Source: Clostridia bacterium (lineage in GTDB: Bacteria; Bacillota_A; Clostridia; Christensenellales; Aristaeellaceae). From it: a stretch of 17,030 bases of DNA. The position numbers and the translations under genes were made by a program. The stretch's first letter is position 1. Each line of letters starts with the position of its first letter. The stretch is taken from NCBI GenBank assembly GCA_017464225.1, contig JAFUDW010000161.1:1-17030 (forward strand), read 5' to 3'. The notes beneath the pieces were generated by a model. The model did not search any database. It worked only from the letters and a program-made list of their open reading frames with translations, and had not been told where the DNA came from. Positions 6,758 through 14,050 of the stretch are shown one piece after another.

Positions 6758-7686
6758 TGGAATTCAAGCATGAGCCTGTACTTTTGAAGGAAGTGCTGGA
6801 ATGGCTGAGTCCCGCGCCCGGCGGCATATTTGCCGATGGAACGCTGGGGGGTGGCGGTCACAGCGAAAAGATACTGCAAAAAATAGGCGATACCGGAACG
6901 CTGTATGGCATTGACCGTGATGAGGATGCCTTGCGGGCGGCGACAAGCCGCCTGCAGGGCTTTCCTGCCTTTCATGCCATTCATGGTAATTTTCACGATA
7001 TCAAATCGCTGCTGCCGGAAGGGGTAAAGCTGAACGGCGGGCTGCTTGATCTTGGCGTTTCTTCCTATCAGCTGGACACGCCCGAGCGAGGATTTTCATA
7101 CCATGAAGACGCGCCGTTGGATATGCGTATGGATCGTTCCGCCGGCATGACGGCGGCTGATTGGCTGAATAACTCAGCTGAACGGGAAATCACGCAGGCA
7201 CTCTACGATTACGGTGATGAAAAATGGTCGGCCAGGATCGCCAAAATGATCGTGGAGCGCAGGGAGAAACAGCCGCTTGCCACGACCTTTGATCTGGTTG
7301 CCTGCGTGGATGCAGCGATCCCCAAAGCGGTACGCCGGAAGGATGACGGTCATCCGGCGCGCAGAACTTTCCAGGCGGTGCGTATCGCCGTCAACGATGA
7401 GATCGCGCCGCTGGAAAATGCGCTAAAGGATTGGATGGACTGTATTGCGCCGGGCGGACGCCTCTGCGTGATCACCTTCCATTCCATCGAAGACCGCATT
7501 GTGAAGCATGCCTTCCGCAGGATGCAGAATCCCTGCACCTGTCCGCCCAAGGCGCCCGTCTGCACCTGCGGTGCAAAGCCCGTTGCCCGCGTGATGGGCG
7601 GCGGCGCCATTCGTCCCACCGCGAATGAGCTGACCTTTAATCCCCGCGCCCACAGCGCCACCTTGCGCGTGGCGCAAAAGCTATAA
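6757..7686 (+). CDS. rsmH: 16S rRNA (cytosine(1402)-N(4))-methyltransferase
   Basis: Transfers a methyl group from S-adenosylmethionine to N4 of C1402 in the 16S rRNA decoding centre. The 309-aa length is standard for RsmH (MraW). Landmarks in order: HEPVLLKEVLEWL, the SAM-binding loop DGTLGGGGHS (27-36), GIDRDEDAL, LLDLGVSSYQLD, ERGFSYHEDAPLDMRMD, RRTFQAVRIAVNDE, and GGRLCVITFHSIEDRIVK, then the Cys-rich CTCPPKAPVCTCG and the end motif NPRAHSATLRVA. The ATG shares one base with the valS stop (TAATG), implying translational coupling. rsmH usually sits in the division/cell-wall cluster with mraZ and ftsL. Here it is behind valS and ahead of rsmI with no ftsL. Confidence 0.98.
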   Translation: MEFKHEPVLLKEVLEWLSPAPGGIFADGTLGGGGHSEKILQKIGDTGTLYGIDRDEDALRAATSRLQGFPAFHAIHGNFHDIKSLLPEGVKLNGGLLDLGVSSYQLDTPERGFSYHEDAPLDMRMDRSAGMTAADWLNNSAEREITQALYDYGDEKWSARIAKMIVERREKQPLATTFDLVACVDAAIPKAVRRKDDGHPARRTFQAVRIAVNDEIAPLENALKDWMDCIAPGGRLCVITFHSIEDRIVKHAFRRMQNPCTCPPKAPVCTCGAKPVARVMGGGAIRPTANELTFNPRAHSATLRVAQKL

Positions 7687-7698
7687 GGAGACTGCGCC

Positions 7699-8562
7699 AT
7701 GCTGTATGTTGTCGCCACGCCCATCGGCAATTTGGGGGATATGAGCCCGCGGGCTGTTGAAACACTGGAAAAGGTACAGCTGATCGTCGCCGAGGATACC
7801 CGCGTGACCATGAAGCTGACACAGCACTTTCATATCAGCACGCCGCTGACCAGCTGCCATCGGCATAATGAATTTGGAAAGGCGGAGCAGATCGTTCACC
7901 GTTTGCTGGAGGAGGGGATCGACGCAGCGCTTGTGACCGATGCCGGTACGCCCGCCATTTCCGATCCCGGCACGCATTTGGTTCATCTGGCGGCCGAAGC
8001 CGGAATTGAAGTGGTTGCCGTTCCTGGCCCCACGGCCATGGCTTCTGCCGTTTCGGTCTCTGGGATGGATGTGACGGAATTCACCTTCATGGGATTCCTG
8101 CCGCGGGAGAAGAAGGCCCTGCGGGAAGCACTTTGCGACGCTGCGGCGCGCACGCAGGCCGCCGTAGTGCATGAGTCTCCATTCCGTGTGCTCGATCTGA
8201 TGGAAACGGTGGCTGAAACGCTGCCTGAAACCTGCGTAAGCGTCAGCTGCGATCTGACTAAGCTGCATGAATTGACGCTGCGCGGTACCGCGGCTGAGGT
8301 GCTGGAACAGATGCGCCGGAACGAAAAGACGGAAAAAGGCGAATATTGCATTGTTTTGGATTTTAGAAAGGTGCCGAAGAAACAGGAGGAGCATGCAGCG
8401 CCTGTGGGACTTGAGGCGCAGTTGGTGGAAACCATGCTGCGGGAGAATGTTTCCATACGGGAAGCGGGAAAGCTGCTCGTTGACCAGGGAGAAAAGAAAA
8501 ACGCTGTATACGCCGCTTCGCTGCGGCTCAAGAAACTGTTCCAGGCGGATGAAGATGACTGA
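7699..8562 (+). CDS. rsmI: 16S rRNA (cytidine(1402)-2'-O)-methyltransferase
   Basis: Methylates the ribose 2'-OH of C1402 in 16S rRNA, the same nucleotide that RsmH methylates on the base; together they make m4Cm1402. The 287-aa tetrapyrrole-methylase-fold protein shows LYVVATPIGNLGDMSPRA at the N-terminus, AEDTRVTMKL, the SAM-site DAGTPAISDPG (from D81), VPGPTAMASAVSVSGM, the FMGFLPREKK segment, and a C-terminal helical extension with two alternating basic stretches. The AAGGAG ribosome binding site (7685-7690) is 8 nt before the ATG, and the gap from rsmH is 12 nt, so the two are an operon. No clear terminator was seen after the TGA at 8562. Confidence 0.97.
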   Translation: MLYVVATPIGNLGDMSPRAVETLEKVQLIVAEDTRVTMKLTQHFHISTPLTSCHRHNEFGKAEQIVHRLLEEGIDAALVTDAGTPAISDPGTHLVHLAAEAGIEVVAVPGPTAMASAVSVSGMDVTEFTFMGFLPREKKALREALCDAAARTQAAVVHESPFRVLDLMETVAETLPETCVSVSCDLTKLHELTLRGTAAEVLEQMRRNEKTEKGEYCIVLDFRKVPKKQEEHAAPVGLEAQLVETMLRENVSIREAGKLLVDQGEKKNAVYAASLRLKKLFQADEDD

Positions 8563-8636
8563 TCCTCGCTTGCCATCCCATTTTGAATGAAAGGAGTCTC
8601 TGCAAATCCCGAAAGCAGCATCTTATGCCATATATT

Positions 8637-8665
8637 TTGACATTTATGTGGAAGGATGCTATAAT
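8637..8665 (+). promoter_or_regulatory. Consensus sigma-A promoter of the ECF S component-coaX operon
   Basis: TTGACA (8637-8642), 17 nt, then TATAAT (8660-8665): twelve of twelve consensus positions. Transcription should begin at about 8672, giving an ~82-nt leader before the ATG at 8754. Confidence 0.85.
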
Positions 8666-8672
8666 GCCCCTG

Positions 8673-8750
8673 TCGATACCGGAAACGGATCGAACAATGA
8701 AACCATTTCAAGGAAAGTCGGGCATCCGTCAGGAGCCTGAACGGAGGAGA
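8673..8750 (+). promoter_or_regulatory. Structured 5' leader of the ECF S component mRNA
   Basis: A hairpin at the very 5' end pairs TCGAT and CCG (8673-8681, A8678 bulged) with CGGATCGA (8686-8693) around a GAAA tetraloop. A second small hairpin is TGAAA (8698-8702) with TTTCA (8706-8710). A third pairs TCCGTCAG (8725-8732) with CTGAACGGA (8737-8745, A8740 bulged) and covers the first bases of the ribosome binding site GGAGGAG (8743-8749). ACGGAT (8685-8690) can instead pair with ATCCGT (8724-8729), which would open both outer hairpins. No known riboswitch class is recognised; function is inferred only from structure. Confidence 0.4.
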
Positions 8751-8753
8751 AAA

Positions 8754-9359
8754 ATGAAAACTGCAAATCGTCGCGGAAATGTATTCAAGCTGACCCTTCT
8801 TGCCATGCTGACAGCCATCCTTGTGGTGCTTGCGCTGGTCAATATTCCGCAGCCGGCCGGACTCTCCATAACCTTTAACATGATCCCGGTCGCCATCGCG
8901 GCCATCGCTTTGGGTCTGCCGGGAGGCGCTGCGATCGGCGGCGCGTTCGGATTGATCAGCTTTCTGCAGTGCTTTGGCATCCTGGGATTCAGCGCAATGG
9001 GCGCCGCGCTGGTTGGCGTAAGCCCTGTGATGATGTTCATCCAGCGTTTCTGTTCCCGGGTACTGGTGGGCGTGATTTCAGCGCTGATTTTCCGCGCGTT
9101 GGATAAGCGGGGCGTTAAAACCCAGGTGAGCTGTACCGTTACCGGTTTTGCGGCCGCGTTTTTCAATACGCTGTTCTTTATGTCTCTGCTGGTATTGCTC
9201 TTTGGACGTACCGAGTATATGCAAACGATGATGGCGGGCCGCAGCGTGCTTGCTTTTATTATCGCCTCGGTGGGTATCAACGCCGTGGTGGAGATGATCG
9301 TAGCCGCTGTTGTGACCGGCGCCGTTGGTACGGCGCTGAAAAAATCCCATGTGATCTAA
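8754..9359 (+). CDS. ECF transporter S component, probably pantothenate-specific
   Basis: A substrate-binding membrane subunit of an energy-coupling factor vitamin importer; it would work with the shared EcfA/EcfA'/EcfT module, which is not encoded here. The 201-aa protein has about six hydrophobic segments, starting KLTLLAMLTAILVVLALV. The stretch LSITFNMIPVAIAAIALG and the following GGAAIGGAFGLISFLQ are typical of ECF S components, and the C-terminus ends in a short basic tail. ATG 8754 is taken because GGAGGAG (8743-8749) is 4 nt upstream; the frame is open further 5' but that part holds the promoter and leader. Only 14 nt separate it from coaX, which phosphorylates pantothenate, so pantothenate (PanT) is the best guess for substrate. 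Riboflavin or another vitamin cannot be excluded from sequence alone. Confidence 0.85.
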   Translation: MKTANRRGNVFKLTLLAMLTAILVVLALVNIPQPAGLSITFNMIPVAIAAIALGLPGGAAIGGAFGLISFLQCFGILGFSAMGAALVGVSPVMMFIQRFCSRVLVGVISALIFRALDKRGVKTQVSCTVTGFAAAFFNTLFFMSLLVLLFGRTEYMQTMMAGRSVLAFIIASVGINAVVEMIVAAVVTGAVGTALKKSHVI

Positions 9360-9373
9360 AGGGGAGACTGACC

Positions 9374-10150
9374 GTGATATTTACCATGGATGTGGGCAAC
9401 ACCAATATTAAAATGGGGCTTTTTAACGGAAAAGAGCTGATCAAATACTGGCGTTTGTCCACCAGCCGCACCAATACCAGCGACGAGTATGGGATACTGG
9501 TGACCAGCCTGTTCCATACCGATGGATTGAGCCGCAATCAGGTAAACGGCATCATGATTTCCAGCGTTGTGCCCACGGTGAATTTTACCATTGAGCACAT
9601 GTGCAACGATTATTTTGGCATTACGCCGTTGTTTGTGATGCCCGGCGTGAAGACAGGGCTGAACATTCAATATGATAATCCCCAGGCATTGGGCAGCGAC
9701 CGCATCTGCAACGCCGTTGCCGCGCATACATATTACGGTGCGCCCTGTATTTATATCGATTTTGGCACGGCCACGACCTTTGGCGTGGTCAATGAGAAGG
9801 GCAATTTCGTAGGCGGATGCATCTGCCCCGGCATCAAGATCGCCAGCGAAGCGCTGGTGCATGGTACATCGAAGCTGCCCAATTTTGAATTGATATGGCC
9901 TGAAACCGTGATAGGCCGCAACACCATTACCAACCTGCAGTCGGGCATGCTGTACGGCTTCGTTGGGCAGGTGGAATACCTGATTAAGCGTATGAAGCAG
10001 GAGCTTGGCCGCGATGATACCGTGGTGGTCGCCACCGGTGGCATGGCAAGGATGATCGCCGAGCAGACCAAAGCCATTGATTATATCGATGGACAGCTCA
10101 CGCTGAAGGGGCTTCGGCTGATTTACGAAAGGAACACGGAAGGAGCATAA
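9374..10150 (+). CDS. coaX: Type III pantothenate kinase
   Basis: Phosphorylates pantothenate with ATP, the first step of coenzyme A synthesis; the type III enzyme belongs to the ASKHA fold and is not feedback-inhibited by CoA. The 258-aa length is standard. The ATP phosphate-binding motif DVGNTN starts at D6, the catalytic aspartate is D109 in LGSDR (GADR in many relatives), and YIDFGTATTF carries D129, the metal-site acid. VATGGMARMI near the C-terminus is the adenine-side motif. Translation starts at GTG 9374 with GGGGAG (9361-9366) 7 nt before it. It is the second gene after the ECF S component, joining vitamin uptake to its trapping by phosphorylation. birA, a frequent neighbour, is absent. 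Confidence 0.97.
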   Translation: MIFTMDVGNTNIKMGLFNGKELIKYWRLSTSRTNTSDEYGILVTSLFHTDGLSRNQVNGIMISSVVPTVNFTIEHMCNDYFGITPLFVMPGVKTGLNIQYDNPQALGSDRICNAVAAHTYYGAPCIYIDFGTATTFGVVNEKGNFVGGCICPGIKIASEALVHGTSKLPNFELIWPETVIGRNTITNLQSGMLYGFVGQVEYLIKRMKQELGRDDTVVVATGGMARMIAEQTKAIDYIDGQLTLKGLRLIYERNTEGA

Positions 10151-10173
10151 AGAATGCGGCCCCGAAGGACTGC
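10149..10173 (-). terminator. Possible terminator after the dacF-like gene, between convergent genes
   Basis: On the minus strand GCAGTCC (10173-10167) pairs with GGGCCGC (10162-10156), with one mismatch and one wobble, around TTCG, a C(UUCG)G tetraloop, followed by ATTCTTT. It lies just after the dacF stop (10182-10180) in the 29-nt gap to coaX. The T tract is short and the stem imperfect. Confidence 0.42.
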
Positions 10174-10179
10174 AATGGA

Positions 10180-11607
10180 TTATCGGTAATAACGCGACAT
10201 GGGCTTGATGGGCTTATGCCGCGTTTTTTTGCTGCGGAAACCCAGCAGCCGTTTGAAACCCTTGACGCTCATCCAAATAAGAGCGATCATGGCGGCAAAA
10301 AACGCGATGATTTCCACTGACAGCCGCGGAAGCGGATTGGGGTCGTTTTCGGTATCTCGGATGATATCATCTAAATCAGGTACATCCAGCATGCGCTTGG
10401 CGATGCTCCGGGAGGCAAGCAGCTCGTATTCGATGGGCTCGCCGGTTTCTGGATAATAGGTCAGCGTGGCGATCACGTCGCCTGCGCTGATGGGCGCCAC
10501 CGGTTCATGCACATACTCTATATTGACCAGATCGTTAAAATTGGCCACTAAATAATCCAGACGGCTTCTGAGGGTGATGATGGAATCGTTGCTGCCGCTG
10601 TCCAGCTTATTGAGCGAGAGTTCCAACTGTCCCAGCAGCGGATCGTCCAGAGCGTATTTGGAAACCTCAAGCACTTTGGGCTGCATGGCGTAGAGCTCGG
10701 AAACCGATACGTTGACATACTGGGAAAAGCCATATTCCATCAGCCTGCGGGTATCGCGCCAGCAGTATCGGTAATTGGACGCATCCCCGCTGCAGTGCAG
10801 TACCACGGAAATGAAGGTGATGCCATCCTTTTCGGCGGCGGCCACATAGCAATGGCCGGCGGCCGAAGTGTAACCGGTTTTGATGCCGATGGCGTAGGGG
10901 TAATAGGTGCTACTTTCGGGATTGCCAAAGAATTCCGCCATGCGAGAAGATAAATTGCGGGAACGGTTGATATTTGTTTGAGGTAGGTCATAGGAAGTGG
11001 TGCGGGCGATATCCCGGAAGGTCTCATCCTGCATGGCTTCCCGGATGATGATGGCCAGATCCCGGGCGGAAGTGTAGTGATTGCCGTCATGCAGGCCGTT
11101 TGGGTTGGCAAAATGCGTATTGACAAGGCCCAATGAATCCACATAGGAATTCATCAGCGTCACGAAGCCTTCTATGCTGCCGCCGATGGTTTCGGCAATC
11201 AGGTTTGCGCCCTCATTGCCTGAACGCACCATGGTAGCGTATAGAAGGTCGCGAAAAACGATTTCTTCTCCCAGGGACAGCGGTATTTTGGAGGATCCCT
11301 CTTCCACTTGCAGGGCCGTTTCGGTGGTGGTGACTGTTTCTTCCATATCGCCCAGCAGGAGACCAAGATACGTGGTCAGGATTTTGGTGGTGGAGGCTGG
11401 GTACAGGCGGGCGTCGGCGTTCTTTTCGTAGACCACCATGCCGGTATCAGCTTCGATCAGAATGGCGGCGAGGGCGTCTATATCCATATCGCTCAGGTTT
11501 TCCGGATGATCCGGATCGTAATCGTTTCCCGTCGCCAGCGCAGGCACGCCAAAGAGCGCTGGCAGCAGCAGGACTGCCAGGACCAGGCATGCAAAGCGTT
11601 TGCGCAT
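10180..11607 (-). CDS. dacF: D-alanyl-D-alanine carboxypeptidase, DacF/PBP5 family
   Basis: A penicillin-binding protein of low molecular mass that removes the terminal D-Ala from peptidoglycan stem peptides outside the membrane. The 475-aa protein has a signal peptide (MRKRF then a leucine-rich core ending about VPALATG) and the serine peptidase S11 domain with its three active-site motifs intact: SxxK as S72-TT-K75, SGN at 129-131, and KTG at 243-245 (GIKTGYTSAAGHC). A C-terminal beta-rich PBP5_C-like region (about 300-400) precedes a membrane helix (VEIIAFFAAMIALIWMSV) and a very basic tail, so the enzyme is anchored by a true C-terminal transmembrane segment. The ATG at 11607 has GGGAGGAT upstream. 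The gene symbol reflects family resemblance; a sporulation role as in Bacillus dacF is not shown. Confidence 0.93.
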   Translation of the reverse strand: MRKRFACLVLAVLLLPALFGVPALATGNDYDPDHPENLSDMDIDALAAILIEADTGMVVYEKNADARLYPASTTKILTTYLGLLLGDMEETVTTTETALQVEEGSSKIPLSLGEEIVFRDLLYATMVRSGNEGANLIAETIGGSIEGFVTLMNSYVDSLGLVNTHFANPNGLHDGNHYTSARDLAIIIREAMQDETFRDIARTTSYDLPQTNINRSRNLSSRMAEFFGNPESSTYYPYAIGIKTGYTSAAGHCYVAAAEKDGITFISVVLHCSGDASNYRYCWRDTRRLMEYGFSQYVNVSVSELYAMQPKVLEVSKYALDDPLLGQLELSLNKLDSGSNDSIITLRSRLDYLVANFNDLVNIEYVHEPVAPISAGDVIATLTYYPETGEPIEYELLASRSIAKRMLDVPDLDDIIRDTENDPNPLPRLSVEIIAFFAAMIALIWMSVKGFKRLLGFRSKKTRHKPIKPMSRYYR

Positions 11608-11640
11608 ACGAACAGATCCTCCCTCGGAAAATACCCTGCT

Positions 11641-11669
11641 ATTTTATCATAAAGCGGGATAAAAGTACA
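11641..11669 (-). promoter_or_regulatory. Probable extended -10 promoter of the dacF-like gene
   Basis: On the minus strand TGATAAAAT (-10 TAAAAT at 11646-11641 with an extended TGn) lies 17 nt after a weak TGTACT (11669-11664). The -35 part overlaps the hairpin that ends the tmcAL transcript. Alternatively dacF is reached by read-through from tmcAL. Confidence 0.4.
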
Positions 11670-11687
11670 GCCCCCATGCAGGGGCTG
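11660..11687 (-). terminator. Intrinsic terminator after tmcAL
   Basis: CAGCCCC (11687-11681 on the minus strand) pairs perfectly with GGGGCTG (11674-11668) around a 6-nt loop and is followed by TACTTTTAT. It lies 28 nt beyond the tmcAL stop. The T tract is interrupted, so termination may be partial. Confidence 0.55.
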
Positions 11688-11714
11688 AGGGTTTGAAACA
11701 ACGATCGGCTGTAG

Positions 11715-12878
11715 TTACAGGATCACCGGCTTTTCACGGAATATGGCGCCAAAGGGCTTTCCGGCGCCAAGATTCCAGAGGTCATCCGCTTGAATATCAA
11801 GATCCATATCATAGGAGAAGTTGTTTTGGGCGTTTGCAAAAATTGGAAATCCGTTATCATGGGCGGCGCGCAGCAGCGGGGAAGCTTCCTGACGAAAACC
11901 GAGAACATAGGCGTATTCCGGCGTTGGGGACAGCAGATCGCTCCGCGTGCCCAGCAAAGCGTGGGTCAGAAGTCTGCTGATTCGCGCATAGGAATAGCGT
12001 TTGCTTTTGACGGACAGGATCATTGCGTTTCTGTCCAGACAATTGGCTGCGGAAGACAGTTTGTTTTCAATACCTTCGGATAAGTCGGGCAGCTGAGAAA
12101 AATCCCGTTCCGAACGAAGCCGCCAGCGCAGCAGAGGATCAAGCGCATGCGGCGGATGAACGTCACCTTCGCTGACAGCGTGTTCCAACAGCGCTGCGGA
12201 AAAGGGCGGTACTGCGCTTTTGACCAGCGGCCAATCTCCTGCGGCGATCGCGCCGCGCACTGCGGTGGCGGACGGCAGCGGACCGTCGTCATGGAGCTGC
12301 GCGTCATGATACCGACCGGAACGCGGAACGGGATAAAGCGCCATATTGGCGTGCAATTTCAGGTTTGCCCGCGCGTAGCAGATCGCCAAAGATGCGTTCG
12401 GCATCGAGAATACATCCGGCGATACGTTCAGGGCCTTTGCCAGTGCAATTCCTTGGGCTTTTGGGAAACTGACGCCATCATCCAACGCTTGACGCAGGCA
12501 GGTCCGATATTCCTCCGTGGGATTTTCCAGCAGCATTGCCGCGGCGTCGATCCACGGAATGCTTTCAGCTTCCACGCCAAAGCTTAACGCCTGTACGCCC
12601 AACTGCTTCAATATCGATACGCCGCCTTGAGAAAACCGCTCCGCGTTGCTCACCGAAAAAGAAAAAGGCATTTGCAGCACCAGGTCAGCACTGGCCAGCA
12701 GCGCTGCCCTTGCCCGAAGATGCGGAGAAAACAGCGCGGGCATGCCTCGCTGTGTAAAGCGGCCGCTGATCACGCAGACGATAATATCCGCGCGGGAAAT
12801 GCGGCGCGCTTGCGACAACTGCCAGGCATGCCCGTTGTGAAAGGGATCGTATTCAGCAATGATACCGCAGATTTTCAT
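11715..12878 (-). CDS. tmcAL: tRNA(Met) cytidine acetate ligase TmcAL
   Basis: Uses ATP and acetate to make N4-acetylcytidine at the wobble position (C34) of elongator tRNA-Met, which secures AUG reading. The 387-aa protein (YlbM family) has the nucleotidyltransferase signature GIIAEYDPFHNGH (5-17) with the HxGH pair H14/H17; the usual EYNPF is EYDPF here. SGRFTQRG (family SGNFVQRG), LVLQMPFSFSVSNAERFSQGGV, SFGVEAE and the C-terminal helical domain (RLLTHALLG, YVLGF) match the family in order. It begins 6 nt after the stop of the nucleotidyltransferase gene with no good ribosome binding site, so translation is probably coupled. A hairpin terminator follows it. Confidence 0.95.
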   Translation of the reverse strand: MKICGIIAEYDPFHNGHAWQLSQARRISRADIIVCVISGRFTQRGMPALFSPHLRARAALLASADLVLQMPFSFSVSNAERFSQGGVSILKQLGVQALSFGVEAESIPWIDAAAMLLENPTEEYRTCLRQALDDGVSFPKAQGIALAKALNVSPDVFSMPNASLAICYARANLKLHANMALYPVPRSGRYHDAQLHDDGPLPSATAVRGAIAAGDWPLVKSAVPPFSAALLEHAVSEGDVHPPHALDPLLRWRLRSERDFSQLPDLSEGIENKLSSAANCLDRNAMILSVKSKRYSYARISRLLTHALLGTRSDLLSPTPEYAYVLGFRQEASPLLRAAHDNGFPIFANAQNNFSYDMDLDIQADDLWNLGAGKPFGAIFREKPVIL

Positions 12879-12884
12879 GTCATA

Positions 12885-13805
12885 TTAATGCAGGGAAGCG
12901 GGATAAACGCCCTGATCATGCAGCTTCTTGAGCTCGTCGCGCACATAGGGTTTATCTTGCGGGTAGGTGATTCCAAACCAGGTTGCGCCGGTGGACAGAA
13001 CGCGGACGGAAAGCACGCCCTTGCCCATGAGCTCGTCCACCATGATGGGCAGAAGGCATTCGGCTTTGATATCTTCGGGGGATACCTTGCGCAGGAAAGC
13101 GGAGAAGTAGTCGTTCATTACGTCGAAGATATCAGGCCTGAATCCCCAGAAATTCATGGATACCAGCGCGTCGGGATCGAGGATCACGCCTTCCGCGCTG
13201 GAAGCAGTATCCCGGATGGTGCCATCGGCGAAGGGCTGGATCTTGAAGGTTTCGGTCACCTTGAGCAGCTTGCCATTTTCCTGGGAGCATACGCCGCGGG
13301 TAACGGTGCCGTTTTCGCTGACGGTATTGCGCAGATAATAGCCCACCATGCAAGCCTCTCCCGCTTTCAGATCGTGCAGGCAGGCATACATGGAGGCAAA
13401 GCCGTCCACGCCATAGTAATCATCGGCATTGACCACGGCGAATGGTTCCTTGACGTATTTTTCAGCGCAGAGCACGGCGTGCACCGTGCCAAAGGGCTTG
13501 GTGCGTCCTTCAGGGATCTGATAGAAGGAAGGAACGCTGCTGAAATCCTGGATGGCATAATGGATTTCCACAGGATTTCCATCCCGATCCTTACAGGAAG
13601 CCACCAGACCGCCGCACAGCGCTTCGATCAAAGGCTGCATGTCTGGTTTGATGACAAAAACAAATTTGGAAAAACCGGCGCGAACGGCGTCATAAATGGA
13701 ATATTCCATCAGCATTTCATGATTCGGGCCAATTCCTTCGGTCTGCTTATTGCCGCCGTAGCGGCTGCCCAGCCCGGCTGCCATGATGACCAGCGTCGTT
13801 TTCAT
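12885..13805 (-). CDS. NTP-transferase family nucleotidyltransferase (sugar-1-phosphate type)
   Basis: Belongs to the GT-A-like nucleotidyltransferases that join an NTP to a phosphorylated sugar or a similar small molecule. The 306-aa protein starts TLVIMAAGLGSRYGGNKQ, the G-rich nucleotide-binding loop with the basic end (R15, K20). It continues with MEYSIYDAVRAGF, FVFVIKP, GTVHAVLCAEKYV, and the metal-binding FAVVNADDYYG. The middle (MVGYYLRNTVSENGTVTRG) and MNFWGFRPDIF are also conserved in this subfamily. No sugar pathway genes are nearby, so the substrate cannot be named. The ATG at 13805 has AGGAGGT (13820-13814) 8 nt before it and a promoter behind. tmcAL follows after 6 nt, so the two form an operon. 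Confidence 0.88.
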   Translation of the reverse strand: MKTTLVIMAAGLGSRYGGNKQTEGIGPNHEMLMEYSIYDAVRAGFSKFVFVIKPDMQPLIEALCGGLVASCKDRDGNPVEIHYAIQDFSSVPSFYQIPEGRTKPFGTVHAVLCAEKYVKEPFAVVNADDYYGVDGFASMYACLHDLKAGEACMVGYYLRNTVSENGTVTRGVCSQENGKLLKVTETFKIQPFADGTIRDTASSAEGVILDPDALVSMNFWGFRPDIFDVMNDYFSAFLRKVSPEDIKAECLLPIMVDELMGKGVLSVRVLSTGATWFGITYPQDKPYVRDELKKLHDQGVYPASLH

Positions 13806-13840
13806 GGAAGATTACCTCCTGATGTATGAAATACATATTC

Positions 13841-13869
13841 AGTATACTACAAAATAAAACGTTTGTCAT
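13841..13869 (-). promoter_or_regulatory. Sigma-A promoter of the nucleotidyltransferase-tmcAL operon
   Basis: On the minus strand ATGACA (13869-13864), a 17-nt spacer and TATACT (13846-13841). It gives a ~30-nt leader with AGGAGGT. It is divergent from the promoter of the large repeat-protein gene; about 44 nt lie between the two -35 boxes. Confidence 0.68.
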
Positions 13870-13912
13870 TCTTTTAATTTTCTGATAAAAAGGTAAAAGC
13901 TGCGGCGAAAGG

Positions 13913-13942
13913 TTGCAATAAAAAGCTGTTTTATAGTATAAT
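13913..13942 (+). promoter_or_regulatory. Probable sigma-A promoter of the large repeat-protein gene
   Basis: TTGCAA (13913-13918), an 18-nt spacer and a consensus TATAAT (13937-13942). Transcription would start near 13949 and leave a ~100-nt leader before the ATG at 14051. In that leader I see only a weak ATAAT/ATTAT stem near 13950-13966 and no known riboswitch. Confidence 0.62.
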
Positions 13943-14050
13943 CTGATATGATAATGGTTTTATTATTCCATGTGAAAACGCGTCCTAAAAAACGAAAGAA
14001 CGGCAATCGTATTGCATGTACCGAAAGATTACGCCGAAGGGAGAAAAACA

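Noticed and set aside
8587..8640. A tiny 17-codon plus-strand frame (MKGVSANPESSILCHIF) just after rsmI
   Set aside because: It overlaps the -35 box of the next promoter, has no separate ribosome binding site and no known match; length is at chance level.
12627..13829. A 400-codon plus-strand frame across tmcAL and the nucleotidyltransferase
   Set aside because: Both minus-strand genes show full family motifs in order; the opposite frame shows none and spans their junction.
13943..14050. Possible riboswitch in the ~100-nt leader of the repeat protein
   Set aside because: Only a weak A/T stem is visible and no conserved riboswitch core was recognised.
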